Assembly (NCBI GenBank): GCA_021805775.1
Contig: JAJZED010000014.1
Span: 1-64,000 of the forward strand
Reading direction: 5' to 3'
DNA length: 64,000 bases
Source: a bacterium
Lineage (GTDB): Bacteria; Vulcanimicrobiota; Vulcanimicrobiia; Vulcanimicrobiales; Vulcanimicrobiaceae
The notes below the pieces were generated by a model that worked only from the letters and a program-made list of their open reading frames with translations, was not told where the DNA came from and did not search any database. Positions 54,137 to 62,834 of this stretch are shown here, piece after piece (the first letter of the stretch is position 1; every line of letters begins with the position of its first letter). Made by a program: the position numbers and the translations under genes.

Positions 54137-54593
54137 ACCGTAGAGCGAGCCCGTCGATACAATATCGCAGGCCGGTCGGCTGCGGACTGTCATGAAAGCG
54201 GTGCCCGAGATGCCCTCCGCAACGCGAGCAATGCACCTCGGTGCGAACTTCGCCGATCAGTTGGTAATCTTTTTGGTAGCCGACCGCTCGCGGCAGTGCA
54301 TCCCAAAAAGACGGCCACCCTTCGCCGGCGTGATATTTCGTTGCCGAACTGAATGCGGGTTGGTCGCAGCCGGCGCAGCGATAGGTGCCGGCTGCGAATG
54401 TTTTATCGAGCGGACTCGAGTAGGGAGCCTCCGTGCCGCCCTCGCGCAAGATCGCGTAGCGCGCGGGGCCGAGCCGACGAAGCCATGCCCCCGCACTCAT
54501 CGTGACTGCATATCGCTCGGCGCGAGCGATTGCGGGCAACGATGTCGCGGCAACGAAAGCGGTGGCGACGCGGAGAAGGCCGCCGCGGGTCAT
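54087..54593 (-). CDS. msrB: Peptide methionine (R)-S-oxide reductase, exported
   Basis: The 168-aa MsrB has an N-terminal export signal ([18 protein letters not shown]), then the reductase domain: TYRCAGCD and [14 protein letters not shown] (two CxxC zinc pairs), [10 protein letters not shown] and [11 protein letters not shown] with the catalytic Cys. It repairs oxidised methionine in envelope proteins. ATG 54591-54593 overlaps the msrA stop. The usual RYCINSASL is RYCIDGLAL here. Confidence 0.87.
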   Translation of the reverse strand: MTRGGLLRVATAFVAATSLPAIARAERYAVTMSAGAWLRRLGPARYAILREGGTEAPYSSPLDKTFAAGTYRCAGCDQPAFSSATKYHAGEGWPSFWDALPRAVGYQKDYQLIGEVRTEVHCSRCGGHLGHRFHDSPQPTGLRYCIDGLALRFIPTPAHDRGRSSERE

Positions 54594-55063
54594 GGGGCCG
54601 GCACGTGGCAGGCAATAGCGTTGCGTTCGAAATATCGCTGGTGGTAAGCCTCGGCGGGCCAGAACGTCGTGGCATCGACGATCTCGGTGGCAATCGGTTT
54701 GGCGAACGAGGCCTGCGCGGCGGCCTTCGATGCTTCGGCAATCGCACGTTGTTCGGGTGAGAGCACAAAAATTGCGGAGCGATATTGCGAGCCGATATCG
54801 GGCCCCTGCCGATTTACTTGCGTGGGATCGTGCATGCGCCAGAAGTAGGCAACGAGATCCTCGTAGCGTACCTTCGACGGGTCGAAGAGCACCTCGACCG
54901 CCTCGGCGTGCCCCGTCCCATGCGCGCAGACCTCGCGATAGGTCGGGTGTTCGGTATGGCCTCCGGTGTAGCCGCTGGTGACATCGAGGACGCCCGGCAC
55001 TTGAAGAAACCCGGCCTCGACGCCCCAAAAGCAGCCTGCTGCAAAAATTGCTTTCTCCGTCAT
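54590..55063 (-). CDS. msrA: Peptide methionine (S)-S-oxide reductase
   Basis: The 157-aa MsrA has the catalytic [44 protein letters not shown] and [20 protein letters not shown]. It lacks a signal, so it acts in the cytoplasm while MsrB is exported. There is no ribosome site; TATAAT lies 7 nt before ATG 55061-55063 (see 55071-55076), pointing to a leaderless mRNA. Coupled to msrB by an ATGA overlap. Confidence 0.88.
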   Translation of the reverse strand: MTEKAIFAAGCFWGVEAGFLQVPGVLDVTSGYTGGHTEHPTYREVCAHGTGHAEAVEVLFDPSKVRYEDLVAYFWRMHDPTQVNRQGPDIGSQYRSAIFVLSPEQRAIAEASKAAAQASFAKPIATEIVDATTFWPAEAYHQRYFERNAIACHVPAP

Positions 55064-55070
55064 ATCACCG

Positions 55071-55076
55071 ATTATA
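55071..55076 (-). promoter_or_regulatory. -10 box of msrA, probably leaderless
   Basis: A perfect TATAAT on the minus strand ends 7 nt before the msrA ATG. No good -35 is seen at 16-18 nt spacing, so this is weaker than the abiE and csoR/cstR cases. Confidence 0.45.
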
Positions 55077-55113
55077 ACGCCGTCGGGCGGAACTTGGATT
55101 CGACGGAGGCCGC

Positions 55114-56604
55114 TTACGGTGCCGTGGCGATTGCGCGGAGGATTGCGCCGCGCACCGCATCGAGGCGTTTCATCGCCCCGGGGCCGCGATCCATCCAGTC
55201 GTTGACGAGCAAAGCGAAGGTAACCGTGCCGTGTCGCTGGGTGTGCAGGTATCCGGCGAGCGTGCGTACGTGATTGACGCTTCCCGTCTTTGCGTTGACC
55301 TTGCCGAGAAGAATGGGGTCGCGAAAGCGATCTTTCAGCGTGCCGCGCACCCCGGAGAGGGGGAGCGCCGCCTCGACGATCGCCTTGCGTTGTGGAGCCC
55401 GGTCGTACTGAAGGATGCGCACCAGCGCTCGCGGCGTTATGCGGTCGTATGCGGAGAGCCCCGATCCATCGACGATAGTCAGCGTGCGCGGATCGACGCC
55501 GACGTGCCGAAGCCACGCGCGTTCCGGGCGCGCGCCGCCGAGATGGCGAAAGAGCATCTCGGCGATAAAATTATCGCTCGGTTGCCACATGCGGGCGAGT
55601 ATTGTCGAGAGCGGTGGAGAGCGATGCTGCCAGATCGTCGTCGCTTGCGGCGGCAGAGCGCCGGTGCGCATGCCTGCTGCAACCGCGATGCCGTTCGCTT
55701 CGAGATCGGCGAGGAATGCATCGCCGATAAATGCCTGCGGGTTCTCGATCGCAACGCGGAAGCGATCCGGCGAACTCGCGCCTTGAGGGATGACGCCGAT
55801 GATACGCACGACGTTCGGATCGTTCCAAGGACGCATTGCATCGATCGTGTCGCTCGCCTCGCTCGAGCCGGTAATCGCTCGATTATCGATCTGCAGCGAC
55901 GGCGTCTCCGGGGAGACCGAGAGCGTTACCGCAGAGCCTGGGTGCGGGCCCGGCGCAACGGTGATGTGCAATGCGTTTTCATCGAGCGATAGGGCGCTGG
56001 TCGGTGCGCCGTACCCATAGGTGAGATCGTCCCACGCCCACCCCGGCCGATAGAGGGCGCTCGGAAAGCGAAAAGCGGTGTCGTCGAGTAACACCGCGCC
56101 GTCGACCCGCGTGATTCCGGTTCGTGCGAGAGCGCGTGCGGCATCGCGCAGCGCCTTCCCGTCGAGCGTCGGGTCGCCGCCGCCGCGAAGAATAAGGTCT
56201 CCATGCAGCGCGGTCCCCGCGCGCGTTCCATCGGTAGAGAGCGTCGTTTCGAAGCGCTCTTCGGGGCCGAAGCGAGCGAGGCTCGCGGAGCCGACGACGA
56301 GCTTGAACGTCGACGCGGGTATAAAATCGTCGTCGGGATGAACGGCATCGATGAGCGTTCCGCGCGTGGCGTCGATGGCCAAGAACGCGAGGTGGGCTCC
56401 GCGTAACTCGCCGCTGCGAGCGGAGCGGAGAATCGTCGCAATGCGCGCGCGAAGACTCGCCACCGTCGCCGTAGAGAAGCGCGTTGACGAAATCGGCGTC
56501 GGTGAAGGTGCGGCCGCTGAAGAAGCGATCGGCACGGAGAGCGCGAGCGTGAGAGCGAGCGCGCCGAGATTTCTACGGACGAACATCTCGTGCAACCGTT
56601 TCAT
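55114..56604 (-). CDS. dacB: D-alanyl-D-alanine carboxypeptidase/endopeptidase (S13, PBP4-like)
   Basis: About 496 aa with a signal peptide ([20 protein letters not shown]). The three penicillin-binding motifs are visible: [10 protein letters not shown] (SxxK), [10 protein letters not shown] (SxN) and [10 protein letters not shown] (KTG). It trims peptidoglycan peptides in the periplasm. Start may be ATG 56602-56604 or 56584-56586; both overlap the lysA end. The frame extends upstream into lysA without function. Confidence 0.86.
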   Translation of the reverse strand: MKRLHEMFVRRNLGALALTLALSVPIASSAAAPSPTPISSTRFSTATVASLRARIATILRSARSGELRGAHLAFLAIDATRGTLIDAVHPDDDFIPASTFKLVVGSASLARFGPEERFETTLSTDGTRAGTALHGDLILRGGGDPTLDGKALRDAARALARTGITRVDGAVLLDDTAFRFPSALYRPGWAWDDLTYGYGAPTSALSLDENALHITVAPGPHPGSAVTLSVSPETPSLQIDNRAITGSSEASDTIDAMRPWNDPNVVRIIGVIPQGASSPDRFRVAIENPQAFIGDAFLADLEANGIAVAAGMRTGALPPQATTIWQHRSPPLSTILARMWQPSDNFIAEMLFRHLGGARPERAWLRHVGVDPRTLTIVDGSGLSAYDRITPRALVRILQYDRAPQRKAIVEAALPLSGVRGTLKDRFRDPILLGKVNAKTGSVNHVRTLAGYLHTQRHGTVTFALLVNDWMDRGPGAMKRLDAVRGAILRAIATAP

Positions 56605-57769
56605 CGAGCGACTCGGCGCGCATCCAGAGGGCCGCATCGTTGCCGCGCACGGCAACGACGGCGGGGCGCGCAAATCGATTGTAGGTACTTGCCATGCTCA
56701 CCGTATATGCTCCGGTATCGAGAAGCGCAATTGCATCCCCCGCCGTTAACGAAAGCGGTAGGTCGTAGGTGCCCAGTTCGTCGCTCTCGCAACTTCGCCC
56801 GCAAAGGAGCGTCGGTTCGGTTGCTTCATCGGCGCGAGAAAGGAGGCGCAACGGGTGCGTAACTCCGTAAAGTGCGGGGCGTGGATTTTCGTAGAGGCCG
56901 CCGTCGCAGATCGCGATGCGCCGCAGCGAGGTGCGTTTGATCGCCCCGATACGCAGAACCGTCATGCCGGCGGCGGCGACGATAGCGCGGCCCGGCTCGA
57001 TGCCGATAGCGGGGAAGGGAATGCTTCGCAGCGCGGCGCGCTCGCGCATCGCGGGAATACACGCCGCGAGTATCGGTTCGGGGTCGCCGACGAAGCCGCC
57101 ACCGAGAATGATGTGCTCCACCGGAAACCCCTCTGCAGTAAAACGAGCGGCTGCATCGATAAGCGCGAGAGCGTGGGCGATAAACGCGGTAGGCTCGTCG
57201 ATTTGCGAACCGAGATGCGCGTGCAGGCCGAGAAAGCGCACGCGCCCCTCCGCGGCGCGCAGAAGTGCAAGCGCTTCGCGTTCGGCGTTGGGAGTGATGC
57301 CGAATTTGCTCGCGTCGCCGGCGGTGCGAATCGCGGCATGGGTCGAGGCGGCGATGCCGGTATTGAGCCGCAGTAGAATCGGGGCCGGTTGCTGACGAGA
57401 GGAGCGTTCGATCGTGCGAGCGAGTTCCTCGCACCCGTCGACGACGGAGCGGCCGACGAAACCGTCGATAACGAGCGAAATCTCCGCGTCGCTCTTCATG
57501 CAGCCGTGCAGCGTGAGCGATTCCGCCGGGATATCGGCGCGACGCACGGTCTCGAACTCACCGAGCGAGCTCACGTCGATGCCGATGCCGCGCTCGTGAA
57601 GATAACGTGCGAACGCAACGCAGAGAAACGCCTTGCCGGCGTATGAAGCCGTTACATCGTAACGTTTTGCCGCTGCGGTAATTTGCGCTATCGACGCGTC
57701 GAGTTTTTCCAAATCGTAAATAACCAACGGCGTTCCAAAACGCTGCGCGAGCGCAACCGCGGACTCCAT
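56573..57769 (-). CDS. lysA: Diaminopimelate decarboxylase
   Basis: The 398-aa PLP enzyme makes lysine from meso-diaminopimelate. Signals: SYAGKAFLCVAFAR (PLP lysine), SLGEFETV, HAHLGSQI, GGGFVGDPEP, EPGRAIVAAAG, LCGRSCESDELG and LLDTGAYTVSMASTYNRFARP in family order. It precedes dacB, with overlap, so lysine/peptidoglycan precursor use and peptidoglycan trimming are co-expressed. It lies 12 nt after manA. Confidence 0.88.
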   Translation of the reverse strand: MESAVALAQRFGTPLVIYDLEKLDASIAQITAAAKRYDVTASYAGKAFLCVAFARYLHERGIGIDVSSLGEFETVRRADIPAESLTLHGCMKSDAEISLVIDGFVGRSVVDGCEELARTIERSSRQQPAPILLRLNTGIAASTHAAIRTAGDASKFGITPNAEREALALLRAAEGRVRFLGLHAHLGSQIDEPTAFIAHALALIDAAARFTAEGFPVEHIILGGGFVGDPEPILAACIPAMRERAALRSIPFPAIGIEPGRAIVAAAGMTVLRIGAIKRTSLRRIAICDGGLYENPRPALYGVTHPLRLLSRADEATEPTLLCGRSCESDELGTYDLPLSLTAGDAIALLDTGAYTVSMASTYNRFARPAVVAVRGNDAALWMRAESLDETVARDVRP

Positions 57770-57781
57770 AATCGTGCGCCC

Positions 57782-58861
57782 CTACTTATTGCCGGAGAAC
57801 TGTTCTAAGAACTCACCGATAGCGCGATCGACGATTCCGGCCTGATGCATGCGCGTGCCGAGGCGTTCCGGAACGGTTGGAACGACGCAGAGAAAGTCGG
57901 TGGCGTCGGTGCTGCTGATCGTCACCGAATCGAGTTCTGCGGGTACCAGAGCGCTCTGATAGGGCGCGAGCCGCAACGCTCCGCTCTCGTGGGCGAGCTC
58001 GATGCTGCCGGCGAGGGCGGTCACGATCGCCGGGCGAGCGTCGGTGAGCAACGTTGTCGTGGCGCCGCCGACGAGCGCCAATCGTTCCACCGTAAAATTC
58101 TCGTCGGAGATCAATGCGGTCCGCGAGCATCCCTGCCAGGCATACGTAATCGTCGTGAGGGCTCCCATCGTGCCGGCGCGATAATCGAGCACGTCGCCGG
58201 CTTTTGCAACGTGGAGCTCGCGCGGTTTCCGATCGTTACCGAGACGATTCCAATCGAAAATACGATAGGTAAGATCGCTTGTTTGTTGGGTTTCGTAGAC
58301 GACGATGCCCGGCCCGATAGCGTGGAGCGTCCCCGAGGGCAGATAGAATGCGTCGCCGGTTTTCACCGGTACTCGACGAAGTAGTTCGCCGAGCGTCCCA
58401 TCGGCAACGCGCCGCTCGTACTCATCGCGCGACGTATCGCGCGTCCATCCGAGAACGATCTCGGCCTCCGGCTCGGCATGGAGGACGTACCAGCACTCCG
58501 TCTTTCCGAACGGCTGATGTTCGACGCGCTGGGCGTACGCATCGGTCGGATGTACCTGCACGGAGAGCCAGTCCCGGGCATCGATAAATTTCGTGAGGAT
58601 CGGGAAGACGCGCTCCACGTCGAGCGCTCCCATCAAGCGCGCACCGAGGCTCGCCCGAAGCGAAGAAAGGGTGCTGCCGGCGAGCGGACCGTCGACGACG
58701 CGGCTGCCTTCCCAACACTCCCACGATTCGCCGATGCGCTCGTTTGGGTCACCGTGCTTGCCGAAGAGGCGAACGAGAGCGTTCCCGCCCCAGATCGCGG
58801 GCGTTAGGACGGGGTCGAGGCGAAACGGCATGAGCGCTACGCTCGTGGAGATATCGGCCAT
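57782..58861 (-). CDS. manA: Mannose-6-phosphate isomerase (class I/ManA type)
   Basis: About 359 aa. The cupin metal site is seen in LSVQVHPTDAYAQ and FGKTECWYVL, with YLPSGTLHAIGPGIVVYETQ and SDLTYRIFDWNR further on. It interconverts mannose-6-P and fructose-6-P. ATG 58859-58861 or 58829-58831 may be the start; the in-frame extension to 58990 overlaps the divergent folK gene and is rejected. Likely co-transcribed with lysA. Confidence 0.85.
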   Translation of the reverse strand: MADISTSVALMPFRLDPVLTPAIWGGNALVRLFGKHGDPNERIGESWECWEGSRVVDGPLAGSTLSSLRASLGARLMGALDVERVFPILTKFIDARDWLSVQVHPTDAYAQRVEHQPFGKTECWYVLHAEPEAEIVLGWTRDTSRDEYERRVADGTLGELLRRVPVKTGDAFYLPSGTLHAIGPGIVVYETQQTSDLTYRIFDWNRLGNDRKPRELHVAKAGDVLDYRAGTMGALTTITYAWQGCSRTALISDENFTVERLALVGGATTTLLTDARPAIVTALAGSIELAHESGALRLAPYQSALVPAELDSVTISSTDATDFLCVVPTVPERLGTRMHQAGIVDRAIGEFLEQFSGNK

Positions 58862-58942
58862 GACGGCTCTTTTACGCGCGGGAGAGCGGTGTCCTGGCGC
58901 GCGCTGCGGGGAACGTATGGGCCGGGCCGGAAACGAGAGAGC

Positions 58943-60403
58943 GTGTACCAGTTCCATATCAGTCTCGGCTCGAACCTCGGCGACCGCCAAGCGAATATTC
59001 TCAGCGCGTTGCAGCGCCTCCGCACGCGCGTGGAAGTACTCGCACTCTCGGGCTTTTACGAAAGTGCCCCCGCGAACGGCGCTCTAGGACCGACATTTTT
59101 GAACGTAGCCGCCGAAATTCGCGGACCGCTCGATATCGACGACTTCGTCCTTTATGCCGCGGGCGTGGAGCGTTCCGTCGGCCGAGCCGGGCACGAACCG
59201 CTCGCCGCGCGGGCGATCGATATCGATATTACGGTGGCGCAGGGAACCGTACGCCCCGATATCGCCGAACGCATCTTCGATTTGCTTCCGCTCGCCGAGA
59301 TCGCCCCCGACCTGCGCGACGGAACCAGCGGCAGGTTGCTGCGCGAACTCGTTGCATCGCATGGCAGCAACGGAGTACGGAGACTCGAGCGATCCTTGCA
59401 CTTTCTTGCGAATCGGCAAGAAGAGGAACCGGAGGTCCGTCTCTCGCTCAATCGCGTCGGCGTCGCTCGGGTCAAGCGAGTGATTCATCTCGATGTGGAA
59501 GGTGAACCGCGCGTCTATAACGCGGAATTTTCGATGGTGGCGGACCTTGCGCCCGATAAGGCCGGCGTGCATATGTCGCGCTTCTCGGAAATTCTCGAGG
59601 AGACGCTGCTCGACGTTTTAGCCGATGGAGATATGCCGGCGCGAATCGAACGTTTAGGCGAACGGATCGCTCAACGCGTCGTCCATACGCAGCGTGCGGT
59701 TCGCGCCGACGTAAAAATTCGTGCCGAGTTCGGGCTCGAGCGCTGGACGCCCGTCAGCGGCAAGCGCGGGGTGGAAACCTACGCACTCGTCGGCATCGCG
59801 CATGCCGATAGTGAGACGACGCGACATGCAGTGGGAGTCGAAGCCGAGGGTATGACGGCGTGTCCGTGCGCGCAGCAGATGGTGCGCGAACATTCGCAGC
59901 GCGAGCTGCTCGAGGCCGGTTTTTCGGCAGAGGAAGCGGAACGCGCTCTGGACGCACTACCCAGTGCAACGCATAACCAACGCGGACGAGGGAGCGTGCT
60001 CATCGGTACGACCGACCGGCGCGGCGAGGCGATTCGAGCGGAGGATCTCGTCGAGATCGTCGAGTCGTCGATGTCCTCGGAGACCTACGATCTTCTCAAG
60101 CGCCCCGACGAGTTCTTCATCGTCAATAAGGCGCATCACAACCCGAAATTTGTCGAGGATGTCGTGCGCGGCATTCTGGCGCGAGCGCTCGATTTCTATG
60201 CCGATTTCGGCGACGATGCGTTTCTTTTTGCCAGCCAAGTCAACGACGAATCGATCCACAAACACGATGCCTTCGCCGAAGCTTTCGGGACGTTTGGAGA
60301 GTTTCGTCGCGAACTTGCCGGCGGATCCTACGTGACGGCGAAGACCGATCTCGCGACGTGGTTGGGGACGCGGAACTCGCGGATCGTCGACGCGGCGCGC
60401 TAG
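58943..60403 (+). CDS. folKE2: FolK-FolE2 fusion: HPPK plus GTP cyclohydrolase IB
   Basis: Residues 1-150 are 7,8-dihydro-6-hydroxymethylpterin pyrophosphokinase (YQFHISLGSNLGDRQANILS, ARAIDIDITV). From about residue 185 it is GTP cyclohydrolase FolE2/MptA type (DKAGVHMSRFSE, GMTACPCAQQMVREHS with the metal Cys, LPSATHNQRGRGSVLIGT, KAHHNPKFVEDVVR). Both act in folate synthesis, at steps that are not adjacent. GTG 58943 puts the start right before the HPPK strand; GTG 58889 would add 18 residues. Confidence 0.85.
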   Translation: MYQFHISLGSNLGDRQANILSALQRLRTRVEVLALSGFYESAPANGALGPTFLNVAAEIRGPLDIDDFVLYAAGVERSVGRAGHEPLAARAIDIDITVAQGTVRPDIAERIFDLLPLAEIAPDLRDGTSGRLLRELVASHGSNGVRRLERSLHFLANRQEEEPEVRLSLNRVGVARVKRVIHLDVEGEPRVYNAEFSMVADLAPDKAGVHMSRFSEILEETLLDVLADGDMPARIERLGERIAQRVVHTQRAVRADVKIRAEFGLERWTPVSGKRGVETYALVGIAHADSETTRHAVGVEAEGMTACPCAQQMVREHSQRELLEAGFSAEEAERALDALPSATHNQRGRGSVLIGTTDRRGEAIRAEDLVEIVESSMSSETYDLLKRPDEFFIVNKAHHNPKFVEDVVRGILARALDFYADFGDDAFLFASQVNDESIHKHDAFAEAFGTFGEFRRELAGGSYVTAKTDLATWLGTRNSRIVDAAR

Positions 60404-61599
60404 GTCGCGGCGCGCTCTTCGAGGGCGTGACGCAACGTATCGATGCGCTCGCGGAGGCTGGGATGCGATGCAAAGAGGATCTCGAACCAACGCGGCGATT
60501 CCGGCTCGGCAAGATTTTGAGCGGCGAGCCGTTCGAAGGCGGCGATGCCCCAAGCCGGAGCACCCGTCGCGGCGACGGCAAAGCGGTCCGCCGCGCGCTC
60601 GCGGTCGCGCGTCAGTTTAAGGACGAGCGGCCGCAGTGCCGCCGAAGCGAGTGCAACGCGCGCCGAGATGCGCGCGAGAAAAATCGGACGTTCGCGCGAA
60701 GCGACATCCCGATTTTCCGGAAGCGACGCGGCGAAAAAGAGCGCGACGGCGACCAACGCTTCGGCAGCCGCCATCAGGCGATAGGTGTCGTGCTCGACGT
60801 AGTGTCCGAGTTCGTGAGCGACGACGAATTCGATCTCCTCGGGAGTGAAATTTTCCAGTAGCGTATCGCCGATTACGATGCGATGCGTGCCGCCGATGCC
60901 GATGACGAACGCGTTCGCCTTGGTCGTCTGCGCGCTCATATTCATTTTGAGGATCTCGGCATCGCCGCAGCCGTATCGCGCGGCGAGTTGCCGCAAGCGC
61001 TGTTCGATCGCCCCTTCGATCGGTTCGAAGCGGTTAAAGAGCGGTAAAACGTAGAGGGGAACGACGATATTCCCCAACGCCAGAAGTGGAAACGCGAGCG
61101 CCGCGCCGACGAGCGGCCAACTCCGCCCGGTGCGGCGAATAACCGCACCGCCGATCGTTGCGAGGATCGCCGAGAGCGTCGTTGCTAAGGCCACACCCTT
61201 CACCTGCTCCGTCAGCCATGCTTGCGGCGACTGCTCGGTCAAGCCGTAACGTCGCTCGGTCGCGTACCCTTCGATGAAATCGACCGGCAACTCAAGAATT
61301 GCCCCGATCGCGGTGATCGGCGCTGCGAACGCCGCCGGTGCGAGCCACGGAGGTGCCTTGGCGGCGAATCGGTCGAGCAGGTCGGCGATCGGGTTCTCCG
61401 GCAGCGCCCACGATTGCGCGAGCGAACGCAGGGTGCCGACCACTGCGAGCGTGCGGCGTTCGCGCGCGTAACGAACGACGTCGCGCTCGCCGCGAGGCGT
61501 CGGCGAACGAAGTTCGTTGCGGCTCTGTGCCGCACGCCAGAGGACGTAACCGAGCCCGGCGGCGCCGACGAGGAGAGCGGCGAGTCGTCGTTGCTTCAT
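60400..61599 (-). CDS. M48 membrane zinc metallopeptidase (Ste24/CAAX type)
   Basis: The 399-aa protein has an N-terminal anchor (AALLVGAAGLGYVLWRAA), a Ste24-like membrane region (ILELPVDFIEGYATERRYGL, TLSAILATIGGAVIR), then MSAQTTKANAFVIGIGGTHR and EIEFVVAHELGHYVEHDTYR with the HExxH zinc motif, and DRERAADRFAVA with the third ligand Glu. It likely clips membrane proteins. It begins 4 nt after the mrp stop. Confidence 0.87.
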   Translation of the reverse strand: MKQRRLAALLVGAAGLGYVLWRAAQSRNELRSPTPRGERDVVRYARERRTLAVVGTLRSLAQSWALPENPIADLLDRFAAKAPPWLAPAAFAAPITAIGAILELPVDFIEGYATERRYGLTEQSPQAWLTEQVKGVALATTLSAILATIGGAVIRRTGRSWPLVGAALAFPLLALGNIVVPLYVLPLFNRFEPIEGAIEQRLRQLAARYGCGDAEILKMNMSAQTTKANAFVIGIGGTHRIVIGDTLLENFTPEEIEFVVAHELGHYVEHDTYRLMAAAEALVAVALFFAASLPENRDVASRERPIFLARISARVALASAALRPLVLKLTRDRERAADRFAVAATGAPAWGIAAFERLAAQNLAEPESPRWFEILFASHPSLRERIDTLRHALEERAAT

Positions 61600-61603
61600 C
61601 ACG

Positions 61604-62698
61604 TTAGATGATCGAGATCGTTTCCTTGGGTTTTGGATGCGCGGCGAGCGCATCGAGCAATCGGGCGGCGAGTTCGTCGCAGAGCGGATCGTCGATCTCT
61701 TCGACGCGCCCTTCGTCGGCGAGCATCGCCTTCTTCGGATCGATCGGCAGCGTTGCGAGCACCGGCGCCGCCGCCAACTCGGCGACGCGGCTTGCATACG
61801 ATGGGCCGAAAACGTCGTAACGCACGCCGGTATCGGGGGCGATGAAATACGACATGTTCTCGACGACACCGAGGATCGGTTTTTTGAGTTGGTGGATGAG
61901 GTTTGCCGCTTTGCGGACGATCATCGTCGCGAGCGCTTGCGGCATCGTGACGAGAACGACGCCGTCGATCGGCAGCGATTGCAGCACCGTCAACGGCGCG
62001 TCGGAGGTGCCGGGCGGGAGATCGATGAGCAATACGTCGAGCTCGCTCCAGAGAACCTGTTCGTAAAACTGGCGAATGACGCCGCTGACGATCGGGCCGC
62101 GCCAGATCATCGCCGTATCTTCCTTGTCGGTTAAGAGGTTCGAACTGACGATCTCGATGGCGCTGCGCGTGAGCGCCGGAACCATGAGCGGCTGCGGATT
62201 TCCTTGCGGTGTCTTCGGTGCGTTGGGGTCGGCTTCGATCGCTAAGGGTTCTCGCAGCCCAAAGAGTTTCGGAATCGATGGGCCGGTAATATCTCCGTCG
62301 AGAATACCGACGCGGAGATTGCGGCGCCGCAACCCTAACGCGAGCAATGCCGTAACGAGCGACTTTCCGACGCCGCCTTTCCCCGACATCACCGGAACGA
62401 TATGCGCGATTTTCGCGCGGCCGCTAAAACTCCCCGGAGCGCGACGGTGTGGGGTGCGGTCGTCGTTGGCGACGAGCGGAACGAAGCCCGAGAGGCGAGC
62501 CTGCGTCAGCGCGGCGAGAATCGGCTCGACGCGGAGGCCGTGCGCGGCAGCGCCCTGCGCGATCGTTTCATACTTACTCACGCCGCATCCCGAGCACCCA
62601 AGCCCGAACGTAGTGAGGACCTCGGCGGCGATGGGAAGGGCGGCGACTAATTCGCGAATATTGCTTTGCGGGGTAATCTCGATGGTGCTATGCGGCAT
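61604..62698 (-). CDS. mrp: DUF1858-Mrp fusion: Fe-S carrier ATPase
   Basis: Residues 1-65 are a DUF1858-like domain (IRELVAALPIAAEVLTTFGL, GCSGCG). The rest is an Mrp/NBP35-type P-loop ATPase: PVMSGKGGVGKSLVTALLA (deviant Walker A), GILDGDITGPSIPKLFG, LLIDLPPGTSDAPLTVLQ and VVENMSYFIAPDTG. The usual C-terminal CxxC of Mrp is missing; the GCSGC of the extra domain may supply cysteine ligands instead. Role: Fe-S cluster storage or transfer in the cytoplasm. Confidence 0.84.
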   Translation of the reverse strand: MPHSTIEITPQSNIRELVAALPIAAEVLTTFGLGCSGCGVSKYETIAQGAAAHGLRVEPILAALTQARLSGFVPLVANDDRTPHRRAPGSFSGRAKIAHIVPVMSGKGGVGKSLVTALLALGLRRRNLRVGILDGDITGPSIPKLFGLREPLAIEADPNAPKTPQGNPQPLMVPALTRSAIEIVSSNLLTDKEDTAMIWRGPIVSGVIRQFYEQVLWSELDVLLIDLPPGTSDAPLTVLQSLPIDGVVLVTMPQALATMIVRKAANLIHQLKKPILGVVENMSYFIAPDTGVRYDVFGPSYASRVAELAAAPVLATLPIDPKKAMLADEGRVEEIDDPLCDELAARLLDALAAHPKPKETISII

Positions 62699-62834
62699 AC
62701 GTTCACTAGTAAAGCGCGAAGCGGCGCAATCCTCTCCGACCTAAGGGTGCGGAGAGTCGGCGCGCTTGCCGGTGGGCTCGCGCGCGGGTCGCCGCGCAGG
62801 GTGCGGGCATGCCGGGCCTGAAGCCCCGCCCGTC

